From IMG/VR virus record IMGVR_UViG_3300048021_000332, positions 1-22,993 of that record: 22,993 bases of DNA; one strand, 5' to 3'. The notes under the pieces are model-generated. The model saw nothing but the letters and a program-made list of their open reading frames with translations. It ran no database searches and was not told where the DNA came from. Both the position numbers and the translations under genes were made by a program. The first letter of the stretch is position 1; every line of letters begins with the position of its first letter. This document shows positions 15,018-21,544 of this stretch, in pieces. The stretch comes from a virus.

Positions 15018-15503
15018 ATGTTTGGCTCAATAAAAATTGCTATGATTGTCGTTACCCTCTTAACAGCGGGTGGCGGCTTTCTACATTACAAAACAGTTAA
15101 AGCTGATTTAGAAACAGCAAAAGCAAACAACCTTTTACTTGAACAATCAGTTGAAGGACAGAAGGCTGTAATTGCACAGCAGAAAGCAGACTTTACTGCT
15201 ATACTAGCCGCTAACGAAACACTACAAGCAAAAAACAAAGTACTACAAGCAGAGTTTACAGCACTTGACGAACGTTTCAATAAAATTAACGGTGCAGGTA
15301 AAGTACGTGATATTGGTAAACTTGCTGTTGAACGTAGTAAGTCAGTCGAGCGTGTTATAAACGGAGCAAGCAATAAAGCAATGCGATGCGTTGAAATTGC
15401 TATGGGCTCCCCACTAACGGAGAAAGAGATAAATGCAACTAAGAAATCTGAAATTAATTCCGAATGCCCTAGTATTGCTAATCCCAATTACATTCCTTAT
15501 TAG
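15018..15503 (+). CDS. i-spanin (Rz-like) inner-membrane lysis protein
   Basis: A 161-residue type II membrane-protein layout. One transmembrane segment (IKIAMIVVTLLTAGGGFL, residues 5-22) is followed by a long heptad-like coiled-coil region (about 28-110) rich in Ala, Glu, Gln and Lys. The periplasmic tail holds two cysteines (RCVEIAMG and SECPS). Rz-like spanins span the periplasm and fuse inner and outer membranes after peptidoglycan loss. It starts 1 nt after the endolysin stop with AGGAG upstream. Its 3' end overlaps the lipoprotein gene by 71 nt in another frame, the classic Rz/Rz1 arrangement. Confidence 0.8.
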   Translation: MFGSIKIAMIVVTLLTAGGGFLHYKTVKADLETAKANNLLLEQSVEGQKAVIAQQKADFTAILAANETLQAKNKVLQAEFTALDERFNKINGAGKVRDIGKLAVERSKSVERVINGASNKAMRCVEIAMGSPLTEKEINATKKSEINSECPSIANPNYIPY

Positions 15504-15822
15504 TGGATGTAGTTCAGTACAAAAACTAGATGTGTTTGCTACTGAAGTAGAAAGAGCACCGCTTAATCTACCTAATCCTGAAACTCCTAAAATGGAGAGT
15601 ATAAATTGGATTATTATTACTAGTGAAAACGCAGAAGAAGTTTTTGCTAAGTTAAAAGAACAAGGCAAAGACCCTGTACTGTTTGGCATTAGTGACGATG
15701 ACTACCAACTGTTATCTAAAAACTTTGCACAAATACGTGCTTATATGATACAACAAGGTCTAACACTTGAAGAGTATCGCAAGTACTACGAACCCCAAGA
15801 AGAACAAGCTGATTCTAACTAA
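15433..15822 (+). CDS. o-spanin (Rz1-like) outer-membrane lipoprotein
   Basis: A 129-residue lipoprotein. The signal peptide (LVLLIPITFLISGC) ends in lipobox LISGC with C26, followed by SSVQKLDVFATEVERAPLNLPNPETP, a proline-containing stretch as in Rz1. The remaining 80 residues (INWIIITSENAEEVFAKLKEQG...) form an extra domain, making it larger than typical o-spanins. The start lies inside the i-spanin gene (71-nt overlap, different frame) with GAGAAAGAGA upstream. Position, lipobox and overlap together support the o-spanin call. The extra domain resembles a conserved marine phage protein of unknown function. Confidence 0.75.
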   Translation: MQLRNLKLIPNALVLLIPITFLISGCSSVQKLDVFATEVERAPLNLPNPETPKMESINWIIITSENAEEVFAKLKEQGKDPVLFGISDDDYQLLSKNFAQIRAYMIQQGLTLEEYRKYYEPQEEQADSN

Positions 15823-15826
15823 ATAC
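15819..15826 (+). promoter_or_regulatory. Possible late promoter CTAAATAC
   Basis: CTAAATAC overlaps the o-spanin stop codon and lies 26 nt before the ATG at 15853, with GAGGG between. The CTAAATA core differs at one base from ATAAATA. Confidence 0.35.
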
Positions 15827-15852
15827 ACATAGTTAATTAACGAGGGTAAACT

Positions 15853-16134
15853 ATGTGGGAAATGATTGAAAGAATGGCGGACGACCGCCTGTGGATTTAC
15901 ACAGCCTTAGTTGGATCGCTATTTGGATTGGCGTTCTCAACATATTTTCAAAGCACACGAATAGGACTATGGTTATATGCCAAGTTTGACTTAACGGTAG
16001 ACTTTTTAGTTGCACGTTGGGGATGGACTTGGTTAGAGCAACCTACAGATGCTTGGCGTAAAAAATATCCACACGTAACTAAAAAAATTGACGAATTAGA
16101 AAAACGTTTAAAACATCTTGAGGGGAAAAGATAA
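15853..16134 (+). CDS. Small membrane protein of the lysis block
   Basis: A 93-residue protein. One hydrophobic segment (LWIYTALVGSLFGLAFSTYF, residues 13-32) and a weaker second one (IGLWLYAKFDLTVDFLVARW) precede a charged helical tail (KKIDELEKRLKHLEGKR) typical of a short coiled coil. A strong GAGGG site lies upstream. It overlaps the next membrane protein by TAATG. A holin, antiholin or lysis regulator role is plausible from size and position, but there is no diagnostic motif. Confidence 0.6.
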   Translation: MWEMIERMADDRLWIYTALVGSLFGLAFSTYFQSTRIGLWLYAKFDLTVDFLVARWGWTWLEQPTDAWRKKYPHVTKKIDELEKRLKHLEGKR

Positions 16135-16469
16135 TGAGTGAAGCAGAAGTAAAAGCATCAGGGCACCATCCAGCAGATACAAACGGCGACGGCAAAGTAT
16201 CTAAAGAAGAACAAGCAATGTACTTAGAGTTCAAAAGAAAAGAACTAGAAGATGCAGACTTACGCAGAGACGCAATGCGTAATATGGCTTGGTTTGCATT
16301 GTTTGGTATGTTACTATATCCGTTTGCAGTTGTAGTTGCAGCATTAATTGGATTAGAGCAAGCAGGCAAAATCCTAGGCGATATGGCTCCAACATACTTT
16401 GTTTCAGTGGCAGCAATTGTAGCAGCATTCTTTGCTGGTAACGCATACTCTGATAATAAAAAGAAGTAA
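16134..16469 (+). CDS. Holin candidate with EF-hand calcium-binding loop
   Basis: A 111-residue protein. Residues 15-26 (DTNGDGKVSKEE) form a complete 12-residue EF-hand loop with D1, N3, D5, K7, S9 and E12. Two transmembrane segments follow at about 50-72 (AWFALFGMLLYPFAVVVAAL) and 84-103 (MAPTYFVSVAAIVAAFFAG), then a short basic tail (NKKK). The two-segment layout with a charged C-terminus fits class II holins, and the gene sits two genes downstream of the spanins. The EF-hand would place calcium binding in the N-terminal tail. GAGGGG lies upstream. The holin call is inference. Confidence 0.6.
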   Translation: MSEAEVKASGHHPADTNGDGKVSKEEQAMYLEFKRKELEDADLRRDAMRNMAWFALFGMLLYPFAVVVAALIGLEQAGKILGDMAPTYFVSVAAIVAAFFAGNAYSDNKKK

Positions 16470-16498
16470 TCAGTACTAAGTTTATGTAATAGTCTGTG

Positions 16499-16508
16499 CG
16501 ATAAGTAA
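16499..16508 (+). promoter_or_regulatory. Candidate late promoter giving a leaderless transcript, CGATAAGTAA
   Basis: CGATAAGTAA differs from CGATAAATAA (12824) at one base. The 7-mer ATAAGTA ends at 16507, exactly 5 nt (ATTGT) before the ATG at 16513. With T4 late-promoter geometry the transcript would start at or next to that ATG. The downstream gene has no Shine-Dalgarno. Confidence 0.45.
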
Positions 16509-16512
16509 TTGT

Positions 16513-17349
16513 ATGGACTATTATTCTATTCTTGGTGTTCCTAAAAACGCTTCCGACAAAGATTTAAAGAGCGCATACAAAAAATTAAGTATGCAACACC
16601 ATCCTGACCGAGGTGGTAGCGAAGACAAATTCAAACAAGTTAACGAAGCATATAGTACACTAAAAGATCCGCACAAGCGTGGTATGTATGACCATCAACA
16701 AAATGGTGGTGGACAAGGATTTAATTTTAATACTAGTAATATGGGAGGCGGACATCCGTTTGAAGATATCTTTAGTTCAATGTTTGGCGGCAATCCACAT
16801 ATGAGGCAGCAACGTCAACAACGCAATAGAGATGTTCAACTACACTATAAACTTAACTTAGAAGATTGCTGGGCTGGCAAAATGTTAAACTTACAATATA
16901 CTCTACCTAGTGGACGACAAGAGCAAGTAGAAATAAGAATACCGCCTGGAGTTCAAAGCGGTGATAATGTAAGTATTAGAGGATTTGGTGATGATAGTAT
17001 TCCAGGAGCTCCAAGAGGAAACTTGCTCGTAGGCATTACTATTTTAAAACCAAAAGGATGGGACGTTCACGGCCTTGATCTAATATATAGTATTAACGTT
17101 AGCGTAATAGATTTAATACTAGGATGCGATGTTATTATAAACAGTCCAGAAAAAAGAATGGTAAATCTTAAAGTTCCAAAAGGAACTAATCCAGATACTA
17201 CGTTTAGTATTAACGGATACGGTTTGCCTGACAACAGAACAGGACGAAGGGGATCTATTTTTGTAAAAGTAAAAGGCACAACACCAACAATAAATGACGA
17301 AACACTAGAACATCAAATAAAGGCACTTAAAGAAAAGATTGAAAAATAA
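16513..17349 (+). CDS. dnaJ: Type II DnaJ/CbpA-like J-domain co-chaperone
   Basis: A 278-residue J-protein. The J-domain (1-64) has the HPD motif at 30-32 (MQHHPDRGG). A Gly/Phe-rich linker follows (65-93), then C-terminal substrate-binding domains I and II (about 105-262, with RDVQLHYKLNLEDCWAG, IRIPPGVQSGDN, KGWDVHGLDLIY, LKVPKGTNPDT). The four CxxCxGxG zinc repeats of type I DnaJ are absent, so it is CbpA-like. J-proteins deliver substrates to Hsp70 and stimulate its ATPase; it would have to recruit host DnaK. No Shine-Dalgarno is seen and a late-like motif abuts the start. clpA follows after 62 nt. Confidence 0.9.
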   Translation: MDYYSILGVPKNASDKDLKSAYKKLSMQHHPDRGGSEDKFKQVNEAYSTLKDPHKRGMYDHQQNGGGQGFNFNTSNMGGGHPFEDIFSSMFGGNPHMRQQRQQRNRDVQLHYKLNLEDCWAGKMLNLQYTLPSGRQEQVEIRIPPGVQSGDNVSIRGFGDDSIPGAPRGNLLVGITILKPKGWDVHGLDLIYSINVSVIDLILGCDVIINSPEKRMVNLKVPKGTNPDTTFSINGYGLPDNRTGRRGSIFVKVKGTTPTINDETLEHQIKALKEKIEK

Positions 17350-17353
17350 AACG

Positions 17354-17382
17354 TTGACTTTTTTAATAAAGTTTAGTATACT
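17354..17382 (+). promoter_or_regulatory. Sigma70-type promoter before clpA
   Basis: TTGACT (17354-17359) and TATACT (17377-17382) are spaced by 17 nt. The first nine bases, TTGACTTTT, equal those at 6532-6540. Transcription would start near 17389, giving a short leader with GAGGA. It separates clpA from the J-protein gene and suggests early expression by the host polymerase. Confidence 0.8.
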
Positions 17383-17411
17383 ATTAAAACATAACGAGGA
17401 TTAAATAACCA

Positions 17412-19661
17412 ATGGTAGAACCCAGTAAAGAATTACAGCAAGTATTTGATAAGAGTATTAGAGATGCTAAAAAGTTGCAACACGAGTTTGTAACACTTGA
17501 ACATTTATTGTTTTCAATGATGTGTTCAGAGGGCTTTCAAAAACTTCTAGGCGGATACGGTGCAGATGTAGATTATATTAAGAGCAATCTTGAACATCAC
17601 CTTAAAACTAACTGTGATGATTTAACTACAATTGAAACAAAATATAAGCCTAAGAAAACACAAGCTGTTGAGCGTGTTTTAAATAGAGCGTTTACACAAG
17701 TTCTATTTGCGGGTCGTCCAGACATTGAACTTAGTGATGTGCTGTTAAGCATACTGCACGAGAAGAAAAGTATGGCAAACTACTTTTTAGAAAAAGGCGG
17801 TGTAAAGAAAGAATCATTTGCAGAATATATTAGCAGTGAATTCGAAGCAGCTTATGAAGACGAAGAAATTTCTGGGGCAGCACAAAAAGCACTCAATGCG
17901 TTTACAACAAACTTAAACTCCGAAGTTACTAAAGGCAAAGTAGACCCAGTAATTGGACGCAGTGAAGAATTAGAACTTATTGCATTGGCATTAGGTCGAC
18001 GTAATAAAAACAACGCTATTTTAGTAGGCGATCCAGGCGTAGGTAAAACTGCTATTGCGGAAGGTCTTGCGTTTAATATTGTAAATGATAATGTTCCTGA
18101 TTTCTTAAAAGATTATGAAGTGTTTAATTTAGATATTGCGGCAATGCTTGCAGGATCAAAATACAGAGGCGACTTTGAAGAAAGACTAAAATTAGTTATT
18201 AATGGTCTTATGAAAAAAGGCAAGACTGTTTTGTTTATTGACGAAGCACATATGATTAACGGTGCAGGCGCAGGCAGCAAAGATAGTTCGACTGATATGG
18301 CTAATATGTTAAAGCCAGCGTTGAGCAAGGGTAACATTAAAGTAGTTGCAAGTACAACTTGGGACGAGTATCGCAAGCACTTTGAAAAGGATCGTGCATT
18401 GATGCGTCGATTCCAACGTGTAACTATTGATGAACCTAGTCGCGATGTGTCGGTTGATATTTTAATGGGTCTTAAAAAGTACTACGAAGACTATCACAAA
18501 ACTACTATTACTCAAGAAGCAATTGAGCAGGCTGTTGATTTGTCAATTAAATATCAAGCAGATAAAAAATTACCTGACAAAGCAATTGACTTAATTGACC
18601 AAGCGTGTTCACGTTTTAAAGTAAACAACATTGTAGATGACGGCAAAATTGTAACAGATAAAAACATTCAATTTGAGCTTTCTAAAGCAATTAAAATTAA
18701 TCAAGATACTATTGCACAAAAAGAAAGCGAAAGCCTTGCTAATCTAGAACACAATCTTAAGAGAGTTGTGTTTGGTCAAGACGAAGCACTTGAAAAACTT
18801 GTTGATAAAATTTATGTTAGCCAAGCAGGACTTAAAGAAGAAAACAAACCAATTGGTTCATTTGTGTTTATGGGTCCAACAGGTACAGGTAAAACTGAAA
18901 CTGCAAAACAACTTGCAGAACAATTAGGTGTAAATCTTGTACGCTTTGATATGAGTGAATATCAAGAAAAGCACAGTGTATCAAAACTTATTGGTTCACC
19001 TCCAGGTTATGTAGGACACGAAGATACTTCAGGACAGCTAATTGAAAAATTACAAGAAAATCCTGGATGTGTAATACTAATGGATGAGATTGAAAAAGCC
19101 CATCCAGACGTTTCACAAATCTTACTACAGATTATGGACAACGGAAAAATTACAGGCAGCAACGGCACTGAAGCAGATGCTCGTCAAAGTATTATTATTC
19201 TTACAACTAACTTAGGTGCAAAAGACGCTGAGAAAAACACTATTGGATTTAGTGATGAGTTTGAGAAAGAATACGAAGACGCAGAACTTAAAAAGTTCTT
19301 TAGTCCGGAGTTTAGAAACAGACTAGATGCAACAGTTACGTTTGCTAAACTAAGTAAAGAAGTAATGATTAAGATTGTTGGTAAGTTCTTGCTTGAACTT
19401 AAAGGTATGATCAAAGACAGAAGCGTAACTATTGATATTTCAGATGAAGCAATTGACTTCTTAGTTGATAAAGGGTTTGATCCTAAAATGGGTGCAAGAC
19501 CACTACAACGTGTAATTGACGATCAAGTTAAGCGTCCTCTATCTCGTGCTTTATTGTTTGGTGAATTGAAAAACGGCGGATCTGCACATATTGATGTAGT
19601 TGATGACAATCTTACTGTATTGTGTAAGGAAGCTGTAATTGAACAAGTACAAGACGCCTAA
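17412..19661 (+). CDS. clpA: ClpA-like AAA+ unfoldase
   Basis: A 749-residue protein (E. coli ClpA has 758). The N-domain (1-145) has [14 protein letters not shown]. The D1 module has Walker A GDPGVGKT (206-213) and Walker B VLFIDEAH. The D2 module has Walker A GPTGTGKT (488-495) and Walker [12 protein letters not shown]. There is no long coiled-coil middle domain, which excludes ClpB. Residues 611-613 are IGF, placed between TTNLGA and [10 protein letters not shown] exactly where ClpA carries the IGL ClpP-binding loop. It probably docks on host ClpP and redirects degradation; no phage ClpP is in the window. Its own sigma70 promoter and GAGGA precede it. The next gene overlaps its end. Confidence 0.92.
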   Translation: MVEPSKELQQVFDKSIRDAKKLQHEFVTLEHLLFSMMCSEGFQKLLGGYGADVDYIKSNLEHHLKTNCDDLTTIETKYKPKKTQAVERVLNRAFTQVLFAGRPDIELSDVLLSILHEKKSMANYFLEKGGVKKESFAEYISSEFEAAYEDEEISGAAQKALNAFTTNLNSEVTKGKVDPVIGRSEELELIALALGRRNKNNAILVGDPGVGKTAIAEGLAFNIVNDNVPDFLKDYEVFNLDIAAMLAGSKYRGDFEERLKLVINGLMKKGKTVLFIDEAHMINGAGAGSKDSSTDMANMLKPALSKGNIKVVASTTWDEYRKHFEKDRALMRRFQRVTIDEPSRDVSVDILMGLKKYYEDYHKTTITQEAIEQAVDLSIKYQADKKLPDKAIDLIDQACSRFKVNNIVDDGKIVTDKNIQFELSKAIKINQDTIAQKESESLANLEHNLKRVVFGQDEALEKLVDKIYVSQAGLKEENKPIGSFVFMGPTGTGKTETAKQLAEQLGVNLVRFDMSEYQEKHSVSKLIGSPPGYVGHEDTSGQLIEKLQENPGCVILMDEIEKAHPDVSQILLQIMDNGKITGSNGTEADARQSIIILTTNLGAKDAEKNTIGFSDEFEKEYEDAELKKFFSPEFRNRLDATVTFAKLSKEVMIKIVGKFLLELKGMIKDRSVTIDISDEAIDFLVDKGFDPKMGARPLQRVIDDQVKRPLSRALLFGELKNGGSAHIDVVDDNLTVLCKEAVIEQVQDA

Positions 19662-20289
19662 ATTATTTTTTAACAAATACCCATACAAGCTAGTCTTCAA
19701 AACTATTTTTTCAAATTCGTTTAGAGGTAATGATCTAATATACATTAGAGAAATGTTAGATCATTACTTTCTACACCTTGCTGAAGGTAAGCCAATGTAC
19801 GTACAACTTTGGAGAGAACAGACTAGAGTATCTCCAGTTCAAGTGGCAGAAGCTCAAAGAATATACACTGCATTATCAAAAAATAAAGAGTATAAACTTA
19901 GAGTCGAACAAGGATATATCACTATATACTCTAAAGAAAGAGACTGGTTGTATGATCTAGGTGACGTACTAAATGCACAAGAGTGGTGGGAACCAGATAC
20001 TAAGTTAGAACCAGGTATTTTAGTAATGGGGCCAAAAATGGAAGGTTGGGAGTATAAAATTACGTTAGGATGTAATATTCCTGATGGATTTTATAACTGG
20101 GCTGTAGCAAATGCTGACAAATTAAAGGTAGGTAACAAATTGATGTCTATGATAGCTAGTAGACAACGTAACTTATCAGGTTATTATTTTTATGTACACA
20201 ATGACAAAATGTTAAATCTTGTGAGTCTAGTAATAGGACCAGCACTACAACGTGTCGACAAAATAGTAGTTGACAACGAATCTGCATAA
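19639..20289 (+). CDS. Unknown phage protein, probable TTG start
   Basis: A 216-residue protein from TTG 19639, overlapping clpA by 23 nt. This start is chosen because AAGGA lies 8 nt upstream (19626-19630). The next in-frame ATG (19753) has no ribosome site and would remove the Lys/Tyr-rich segment [17 protein letters not shown], which looks like an ordered beta region. Later segments include VQLWREQTRVSPVQVAEAQRIY, YITIYSKERDWLYDL and GYYFYVHNDKMLNLVSLVIG. There are no motifs I can assign. I recall loosely similar KYPYKL-type proteins in marine phages without function. Coupled to clpA, so possibly early. Confidence 0.55.
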   Translation: MNKYKTPKLFFNKYPYKLVFKTIFSNSFRGNDLIYIREMLDHYFLHLAEGKPMYVQLWREQTRVSPVQVAEAQRIYTALSKNKEYKLRVEQGYITIYSKERDWLYDLGDVLNAQEWWEPDTKLEPGILVMGPKMEGWEYKITLGCNIPDGFYNWAVANADKLKVGNKLMSMIASRQRNLSGYYFYVHNDKMLNLVSLVIGPALQRVDKIVVDNESA

Positions 20290-20293
20290 ATAT
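20284..20293 (+). promoter_or_regulatory. Candidate late promoter giving a leaderless transcript, GCATAAATAT
   Basis: An exact ATAAATA at 20286-20292 overlaps the previous stop codon and ends 5 nt (TATGT) before the ATG at 20298. No Shine-Dalgarno is present between promoter and start. The geometry matches 16499-16508. Confidence 0.45.
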
Positions 20294-20297
20294 ATGT

Positions 20298-20636
20298 ATG
20301 AGTAATAGTCAATCAATCTTAACAATAAATCAACACCCAGGAGATAGTACAACTGTGACTATCACGGGTGAAAAGTTTAAAGGCGACGGATACTACGGAC
20401 GTAGTGACGGTTTGCACAGCGTACAATACACCTACAGCGGTATAACAGGAGTAATCAGTATACAAGGCACTCTTGTAACTGCTCCTGTAGAAGCAGATTG
20501 GTTTGATGTACATACATATACAGCAACAGCAGAAACGGCAAGTAAAATTGCAAGTTTCACAGGCAACTATGTGTGGGTTAGGGCCAAAGTAGTTTATACT
20601 GACGGCACAATTAACTCGATAACACTAAATCATTAA
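20298..20636 (+). CDS. Predicted small virion structural protein
   Basis: A 112-residue, Thr/Val/Gly-rich, all-beta-looking protein: YSGITGVISIQGTLVTAPVE (46-65), then ADWFDVHTYT and SFTGNYVWVRAKVVYTDG (87-104). The strand pattern resembles small beta-sandwich virion proteins of marine T4-like phages, some of which have the same SxTGNYVWxRA segment as I recall. No signal peptide or catalytic motif. It follows a late-promoter-like motif with only 5 nt to the ATG and no ribosome site. The role (capsid or tail decoration) is inference. Confidence 0.6.
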   Translation: MSNSQSILTINQHPGDSTTVTITGEKFKGDGYYGRSDGLHSVQYTYSGITGVISIQGTLVTAPVEADWFDVHTYTATAETASKIASFTGNYVWVRAKVVYTDGTINSITLNH

Positions 20637-20646
20637 GGTAAGTAAA

Positions 20647-21213
20647 ATGGAACATTTTGTAAGAGTTGTAATGGAAAAACAAGATATTGTAAACGGACTG
20701 AATGAGTCTGTTTTTCCAACCCACGATTTATATGAATCGGAGCAAGGCGCAACAATCATTCAAATTCCTTTGCCAGCGGCATTGGATGAACAACAAGCAG
20801 AAGCAATGGCCAATAAAGTAGCTGAACATTTCTTCAATGAAGGATACGAAGATTTTGATATTGAAATTTCATCTGATGAATTAGACGAAACTGATGAAAT
20901 TACATTTGACGATGACGATGACTTCTTTGCAGAATATGGTGTTATGTGGTATAACGATGATGACATTATTGACGAAGCAGAGTACCAAGGACGTAAAGTA
21001 AAACTAGGCAAGCCTATGGCAGGTGATGTTAAGAAGTTTAAAGTATACGTTAAGAATCCAAAAGGCAACATAGTTAAAGTTAACTTTGGTCAAAAGGGCG
21101 TTAAAATTAAAAAATCTAATCCATCACGTAGACGTTCTTTCAGAGCAAGACACAACTGTGATAATCCAGGACCAAGACATAAGGCACGTTACTGGTCGTG
21201 TAGGAAGTGGTAA
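20647..21213 (+). CDS. Conserved phage protein, acidic N-half and basic Cys/Arg-rich C-terminus
   Basis: A 188-residue protein. Residues 45-110 are very acidic (ELDETDEITFDDDDDFF). Residues 111-188 are basic: GRKVKLGKPMAGDVKKFKVY, VNFGQKGVKIKKSNPSRRR, and a closing SFRARHNCDNPGP with KARYWSCRKW. I recognise this last motif as recurring at the ends of several marine phage proteins, some thought to belong to capsid maturation or packaging, but cannot name the family. The paired Cys and His could bind metal. AAGG lies upstream. The next gene begins 1 nt after the stop. Confidence 0.65.
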   Translation: MEHFVRVVMEKQDIVNGLNESVFPTHDLYESEQGATIIQIPLPAALDEQQAEAMANKVAEHFFNEGYEDFDIEISSDELDETDEITFDDDDDFFAEYGVMWYNDDDIIDEAEYQGRKVKLGKPMAGDVKKFKVYVKNPKGNIVKVNFGQKGVKIKKSNPSRRRSFRARHNCDNPGPRHKARYWSCRKW

Positions 21214-21214
21214 T

Positions 21215-21544
21215 ATGCGTATTGATGAATTGGCAACGCCACAGGACACTAAATTAAACTTTGATATTGTTGATGACGCTGTTGTTTTTATGCGTAACGA
21301 TCCACAGTTTTATCGTAAAAATTATTACCCAACAGTAAGTAATATGGCTGACCGTGTAAAAGACGGAAAAGATCCAGACCGCAGTGTACTAGGATCAATG
21401 GTAGACAGTGGTATGACTTCATACTGTAAAAAATATAATTTAGGAAGAGGTCCAGCTGATCTCTTTACAAACGAAGATAGAGATGCTATTATAGAAAAAA
21501 TATGTTCGGAAGAACTTGTTGAAATCCAAAAAGGATCTTATTAA
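21215..21544 (+). CDS. Conserved phage protein, unknown function
   Basis: A 109-residue soluble helical protein, MRIDELATPQDTKLNFDIVDD, with FMRNDPQFYRKNYYPTVSNM, SYCKKYNLGRGPADLFT and EDRDAIIEKICSEELVEIQKG. The ATG at 21215 has AGGAAG 7-12 nt upstream and follows the previous stop by 1 nt; an upstream start at 21086 would run through the end of the preceding gene. I recall similar proteins in marine T4-like phages, unnamed. Its stop abuts the next ATG. Confidence 0.65.
   Translation: MRIDELATPQDTKLNFDIVDDAVVFMRNDPQFYRKNYYPTVSNMADRVKDGKDPDRSVLGSMVDSGMTSYCKKYNLGRGPADLFTNEDRDAIIEKICSEELVEIQKGSY

Noticed and set aside
17412-19661. ClpB disaggregase rather than ClpA
   Set aside because: The long coiled-coil middle domain is absent, the length is 749, and an IGF ClpP loop is present.
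21086-21214. Longer N-terminus for the 109-residue protein
   Set aside because: It is wholly within the preceding gene in another frame. ATG 21215 has AGGAAG and follows the stop by 1 nt.
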